From: an uncultured Alphaproteobacteria bacterium
Lineage (GTDB): Bacteria; Pseudomonadota; Alphaproteobacteria; Caulobacterales; Hyphomonadaceae
Direction: 5' to 3'
Length of the DNA: 8,485 nt
Assembly (NCBI GenBank): GCA_903831485.1
Contig: CAIKXW010000059.1
Coordinates: forward strand, 1 to 8,485
Shown: positions 5,654 to 8,485 of the stretch, piece by piece
Numbering within the stretch: position 1 is the first letter of the stretch
Layout of the letters: each line of letters opens with the position of its first letter
Notes under the pieces: generated by a model
Told to the model about the DNA's origin: nothing
Database searches by the model: none
The model's input: only the letters and a program-made list of their open reading frames with translations
Made by a program: the position numbers and the translations under genes

Positions 5654-6412
5654 ATGACCGACACCCTCACCATCGAACGCCGCTTCAACGGACCGCATGA
5701 TTCCGGCAATGGCGGCTATTCCGCCGGGCTTGCCGCGCAACTCCTGCCCAACGCGCAAGCCGTCGAAGCAACCATCCGCGCCCCGATCCCGCTTGACCTA
5801 ACACTGCGCACGCACCCCGCAGGGGACGGCATCGACATCATGACGGACGACGCCTCAATGCGCATCCTCATCATGTCGCTCCAGCCGACGCATCTCGAAA
5901 TGCCGGTCGTCCAGTCTCCCGGCCTGCAGGCCGCCAGCGTCGCCGCCCACGCCTTCCGCGATCCAGACGACCACGTCCTGCCGCACTGCTTCGTCTGCGG
6001 ACCGAACCGCGCCGTCGGTGACGGCCTGCGCATCTTCGCGGACTGGCTGAAGGACCCATCCGGAATCGAGAATCCGAACGCCTTCCCCATTGTCGCCGCG
6101 CCCTGGCAACCCTCGCCAGACCTCGCCGATTCATCAGGCCGCATCGCCCCTGAATTTCTCTGGGCCGCGCTCGACTGCCCCGGCGCCTTCGCCATCAACA
6201 AGGAGCCGATCCTGCTCGGCCGCATGTCGGCGCGCATCATCGAACGCCCCACCACCGATGCTCCCATCGTCGTCATCGCATGGTCGAAAGGCCAGGACCG
6301 CCGCAAACACTTCGCCGGCTCCGCCCTCTTCAATGAAGCAGGCGACCTGCTCGCCTTCTCCGAACAGACCTGGATCCAGATCAACGCCCACGCCCCGCCG
6401 AGGGAGATGTGA
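5654..6412 (+). CDS. Hotdog/thioesterase-like protein with CFVCGP motif
   Basis: This 252-residue protein belongs to a family I recognise by pattern but cannot name exactly. It opens with a hotdog-like N-terminal segment (RRFNGPHDSGNGGYSAG, residues 9-25, then VEATIRAPIPLDLTL). It carries CFVCGPNRAVGDGLRIF (112-128), an APW motif (149-151), FLWAALDCPGAFA (168-180) and a second hotdog-like part ending AGSALFNEAGDLLAFSEQTWI. The length and two-part layout fit a double-hotdog acyl-CoA thioesterase-like protein. Catalysis and substrate are inference. C112 and C115 form a CxxC that could bind metal or be redox active. The ATG at 5654 was chosen because the family-like sequence starts directly after it; there is no SD. 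The next gene begins 6 bp after the stop, suggesting an operon. Confidence 0.65.
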   Translation: MTDTLTIERRFNGPHDSGNGGYSAGLAAQLLPNAQAVEATIRAPIPLDLTLRTHPAGDGIDIMTDDASMRILIMSLQPTHLEMPVVQSPGLQAASVAAHAFRDPDDHVLPHCFVCGPNRAVGDGLRIFADWLKDPSGIENPNAFPIVAAPWQPSPDLADSSGRIAPEFLWAALDCPGAFAINKEPILLGRMSARIIERPTTDAPIVVIAWSKGQDRRKHFAGSALFNEAGDLLAFSEQTWIQINAHAPPREM

Positions 6413-6418
6413 GCGGCA

Positions 6419-7090
6419 ATGGCAAATCTGGAGGTTGACCCCAGCGCTGCCAGAGTGTTGGAGCCCGCGCTTGCGCCCGGCGACAAACTGTTATGGGCAA
6501 CGCATCCGCACCGAGGAAAGATAGGCCCCGTCACCGCCCTGCTAACGTTGCTGGCGTTTGCCGTGTACGGGTGTTTTGCGTACTTCCTGTTCTTGTTGGC
6601 CTATCACTACGCGCTGACGCTTTGGGGGATACCGATCGCCGTGCTTTTGAGCGTGTTAGCGATCTGGGCCGTAGCTCGGTTTTTTGTCGGACCTTTGGTC
6701 GGACCCAAAGCGTTCGCGTTCGGGGCCACCGAACGGCACATCATCGTTGCTCGATCCATTCCGCGTCATGTCTGGGACGTCATCCCGTTTCACGAGATGT
6801 CGGCAGAATGGGTTCGTCATGGCGCTGGACGAGGCCGCGTGCAATTTGGCCCGCGCGTCGCCGTAGGCGGGCAGAACCCGCCCCACAATCCCTTCGGCCG
6901 ATTTGGGACGGCTGGAAATGGGCTGAAGAGGCCGAAGCATCAATTGCCACCCGCCATTAACAACGTTGCCAACGTGGAAGACGTGCGAGCGTTCATATTA
7001 CAGCGTATCGCGTCGGCGACTCCTCCCCCCATCGAGCAGAAACCGCCGCCACGGAGGAAATATCCGGTTCATGGGACGCGGTCAGGTTAG
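6419..7090 (+). CDS. Two-TM membrane protein with bacterial PH-like domain
   Basis: This is a predicted inner-membrane protein of 223 residues. After the LAPGDKLLWATHPHRGK opening, typical of bacterial PH-domain membrane proteins, two transmembrane helices follow at about 37-61 and 66-90. The segment FGATERHIIVARSI then VIPFHEMSAEWVRHGAGRGRVQFG has the pattern of the bPH strands (TxRxIIVxR, IPxxEM, GRGxxxFG). It is followed by VANVEDVRAFILQRI and a Pro-rich basic tail. The function is unknown. A GGGAG inside the preceding gene lies 12 bases from the ATG, a weak spacing. Codon use is unlike its neighbours: AGA, TTA, CTA, ATA, TGT and many TTG codons appear within the first 70 codons. This suggests a different history or relaxed selection. 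Confidence 0.68.
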   Translation: MANLEVDPSAARVLEPALAPGDKLLWATHPHRGKIGPVTALLTLLAFAVYGCFAYFLFLLAYHYALTLWGIPIAVLLSVLAIWAVARFFVGPLVGPKAFAFGATERHIIVARSIPRHVWDVIPFHEMSAEWVRHGAGRGRVQFGPRVAVGGQNPPHNPFGRFGTAGNGLKRPKHQLPPAINNVANVEDVRAFILQRIASATPPPIEQKPPPRRKYPVHGTRSG

Positions 7091-7183
7091 TTCGTACTTC
7101 GTGCAATGGTTTGATCATGCCGGCGCGCTATCCGCATCCGGCCCGGCTCTAGACGCAACCCCGCCTTTCAGCGCAAATCCCAC

Positions 7184-8251
7184 ATGGCTGTCGCACTGAT
7201 GATCGCAATGGGAGCACTCGGCCTCGCCGCAATCGCTGCGTGGCTGATGGCCATCCGCACCGCGCGCCGCATCCCGCAGGCGGCAACCGCAACGCCGGGC
7301 AAACCCCGCAACCTCGCCAGCATCATCCGCGCCGCCTTATCGCCCACGCCGGAAGACAAGGCAGACCCGGCCTTGCAGAAACAACTCCGCGCGCAGGTCC
7401 AGATCGCGCTCGCCTGCCTGCTCGCCATGGCCATCGCCAGCTTCGCCCTGCCGCTCACGCCCGGCGCCGCGCCGACCGCCGTGGCGGAGGCGGCCCCCAC
7501 GCCGCATGATCCCACCGGAACGACGCTCACCTACATCCGCTCCAACCAGGACGGCACGCTGCCCGAGCGCATCATCGTCCACATTGTCTCGCCCACCGAA
7601 GTCCATGTCGCCAAGATGGTCGCGCCCTGCACCGACGCCGCCTACGTCACCGCCGTGTTCGATCCCGCGACGCAGGAAGCCACGCGCCTCGTCGGCGGCC
7701 GCCTCACGCGGGAGAGCACGCAGAACCCGCAGGCCTTCATCGATCTTATCCCCGCCACCCGCACGCTCGAAGTCCGCCTCGGCGATGCCGCCTCCGCGCC
7801 CGCTGAAACGCATCCGGCACCGCCCGCGCCCTGGCGCATCTACGATTTCGATCTCGCCGAGTTCGCGATCTTCGGACCGCGCGCGCGACAGGATTTCACC
7901 TTCGGCTTCGCCATGGCATGGCCCGACGGCACGTCCCCCGCCCTCCGCATCCTCGGCGCCGTCCACGCCAAATTCCTGTACAGCTCCGAGGATGGCGCAA
8001 AGGACCACTACCGCCTCTCCGGCCCCGCCTTCACCGATCCCGTCGTAGGCAACCGCGGCGGCGAACTCATCGCCGATCCAAAGACCGGCCACGTCATCGA
8101 AGCCCGTTTCGGCCGCCCCAATCACCCCGGCTACGACAACTTCATGCTGAAACTGATCGAAGCCACCCCCGCCCCCGCCGGCGCCGAAGCGTGGCGCAAG
8201 ACGCTGGCCGATCACTGGAGCAACTGCCCGGCGAAAGACGCGGGCGGTTAG
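7184..8251 (+). CDS. Hypothetical membrane protein with large C-terminal domain
   Basis: I do not recognise this 355-residue protein. It has a hydrophobic N-terminus (about 3-24), a short basic and Pro-rich loop, a second transmembrane helix (about 70-91, QVQIALACLLAMAIASFALP), a Pro/Ala linker, and a soluble domain from about 112 to the end. The soluble part alternates beta-like stretches (LPERIIVHIVSPTEVHV, TRTLEVRLGD, WRIYDFDLAEFAIFG, FTFGFAMAW) and holds Cys residues at 149 and near the C-terminus (NCPAK). Two helices before the domain place its N- and C-termini on the same side of the membrane. ATG codons at 7184 and 7202 are both possible and neither has an SD; the first is kept because it gives the complete hydrophobic segment. 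GC-rich codon use matches the region, unlike the gene before it. Confidence 0.7.
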   Translation: MAVALMIAMGALGLAAIAAWLMAIRTARRIPQAATATPGKPRNLASIIRAALSPTPEDKADPALQKQLRAQVQIALACLLAMAIASFALPLTPGAAPTAVAEAAPTPHDPTGTTLTYIRSNQDGTLPERIIVHIVSPTEVHVAKMVAPCTDAAYVTAVFDPATQEATRLVGGRLTRESTQNPQAFIDLIPATRTLEVRLGDAASAPAETHPAPPAPWRIYDFDLAEFAIFGPRARQDFTFGFAMAWPDGTSPALRILGAVHAKFLYSSEDGAKDHYRLSGPAFTDPVVGNRGGELIADPKTGHVIEARFGRPNHPGYDNFMLKLIEATPAPAGAEAWRKTLADHWSNCPAKDAGG

Positions 8252-8278
8252 GAACTTCCCTCGGCTGCGGGATCACTC

Positions 8279-8284
8279 TATGTT
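8279..8284 (+). promoter_or_regulatory. -10-like box before the TPP riboswitch
   Basis: TATGTT fits TAnnnT and would place transcription start near 8291, at the first base of the riboswitch P1 strand. The -35 region (near 8255-8261, CTTCCCT) is a poor match. Position is the main support. Confidence 0.35.
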
Positions 8285-8291
8285 CGGGATA

Positions 8292-8384
8292 TCCCGAGGG
8301 GCGCGAACGGACGTTCGCTGAGATCGTCGCCATTCCGCGCGAGCACCCTTAGAACCTGCTCCGGATCATGCCGGCGAAGGGACT
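8292..8384 (+). promoter_or_regulatory. TPP riboswitch (THI element)
   Basis: The conserved order of the thiamin pyrophosphate aptamer is present. P1 can form from TCCC (8292-8295) and GGGA (8379-8382). P2 is AGGGG (8297-8301) with CCCTT (8346-8350). P3 is a perfect 6-bp hairpin, GCGAAC-GGAC-GTTCGC (8303-8318). The pyrimidine-sensing CTGAGA follows (8318-8323). After an extra stem (TCGTCGC with GCGCGA, 8324-8342, one bulged T) come ACCC, GAACCTG and the P4/P5 arm with CCGG-ATCATG-CCGG (8361-8374), then CGAAGGGA. This half matches the thi-box consensus closely. The SD of the next gene begins one base after 8384, so ligand-stabilised P1 would most simply hide it and block translation. No terminator follows, which supports translational control. 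Confidence 0.93.
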
Positions 8385-8393
8385 GGAGAGACG

Positions 8394-8485
8394 ATGACAG
8401 ACCAGAATCAACCCACGACTCCACCGCCGCCCGGCGCCATCCCGGTGGAAAACCTCCACAACGGCCTGCGCGGACAGTTGCAGAA
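8394..8485 (+). CDS. Start of a TPP-riboswitch-controlled gene (30 codons, runs off right edge)
   Basis: The ATG at 8394 has GGAGAG (8385-8390) close before it and an open frame to the window end. The 30 visible residues start MTDQNQPTTPPPPGAIP and continue VENLHNGLRGQLQ. This opening shows no signal peptide and does not resemble the N-terminus of ThiC that I know, although thiC is a common target of this riboswitch in alphaproteobacteria. The riboswitch implies a role in thiamin synthesis or uptake, or in the supply of a precursor. The product cannot be named from what is visible. Confidence 0.75.
   Translation, partial: MTDQNQPTTPPPPGAIPVENLHNGLRGQLQ

Noticed and set aside
7091..7183. Spacer before the 7184-8251 gene
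   Set aside because: Examined for SD, promoter and repeats; nothing convincing was found.
7337..8215. Minus-strand open frame of 292 codons opposite the membrane-protein gene
   Set aside because: The product is Gly/Ala/Asp-rich with no hydrophobic segment or motif; the plus frame has two convincing membrane helices.
8257..8272. TCCC...GGGA hairpin just after the 7184-8251 gene as a terminator
   Set aside because: The stem has only 4 bp with an 8-base loop and no T-run, so it is not a credible terminator.

Overview
The window is a GC-rich piece of bacterial chromosome with tightly packed genes, strong preference for C or G at third codon positions, many short lipoproteins and clear Shine-Dalgarno (SD) sites. 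The protein families, together with a TPP riboswitch and few long spacers, suggest an alphaproteobacterium, perhaps of the Caulobacterales/Hyphomonadaceae type. That placement is inference from style, not from a marker gene. No rRNA, tRNA, CRISPR array, transposase or phage gene was seen.

Left part (1-2584). A FATP-type long-chain acyl-CoA synthetase runs leftward off the edge. It is divergent from a NIPSNAP-like lipoprotein gene. The 172-bp spacer between them holds a plausible promoter for the synthetase, a perfect inverted repeat lying on that promoter, and a second inverted repeat. The NIPSNAP-like gene ends by overlapping the stop codon of a convergent leftward pair: an unrecognised lipoprotein gene followed by a secreted cupin gene.

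Middle part (2585-5591), all rightward. A GNAT acetyltransferase and a DUF1697 protein share one base of stop and start, so they are probably translationally coupled. A weak terminator-like hairpin follows. Next comes a cassette of three: a small His-rich lipoprotein (probable TTG start), a metallo-beta-lactamase/rhodanese fusion of the persulfide dioxygenase type, and a second, shorter His-rich lipoprotein. The two lipoproteins share a CTTD-acidic-L start after the lipidated Cys and a CAF...Y...HHH motif, so they look like paralogues bracketing a sulfur-metabolism enzyme. A strong 31-nt hairpin lies between the enzyme and the second lipoprotein. This cassette is the best candidate for an undescribed functional unit.

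Right part (5654-8485), rightward. A hotdog/thioesterase-like protein with a CFVCGP motif has no SD but a -10-like box just upstream of its ATG. It is followed 6 bp later by a two-TM protein with a bacterial PH-like segment and unusual codon use, and then by a two-TM protein with a large unrecognised C-terminal domain. The window closes with a well-formed TPP (thiamin pyrophosphate) riboswitch. Directly behind it is the start of a gene that I cannot identify from its first 30 residues but that is probably controlled by thiamin pyrophosphate.
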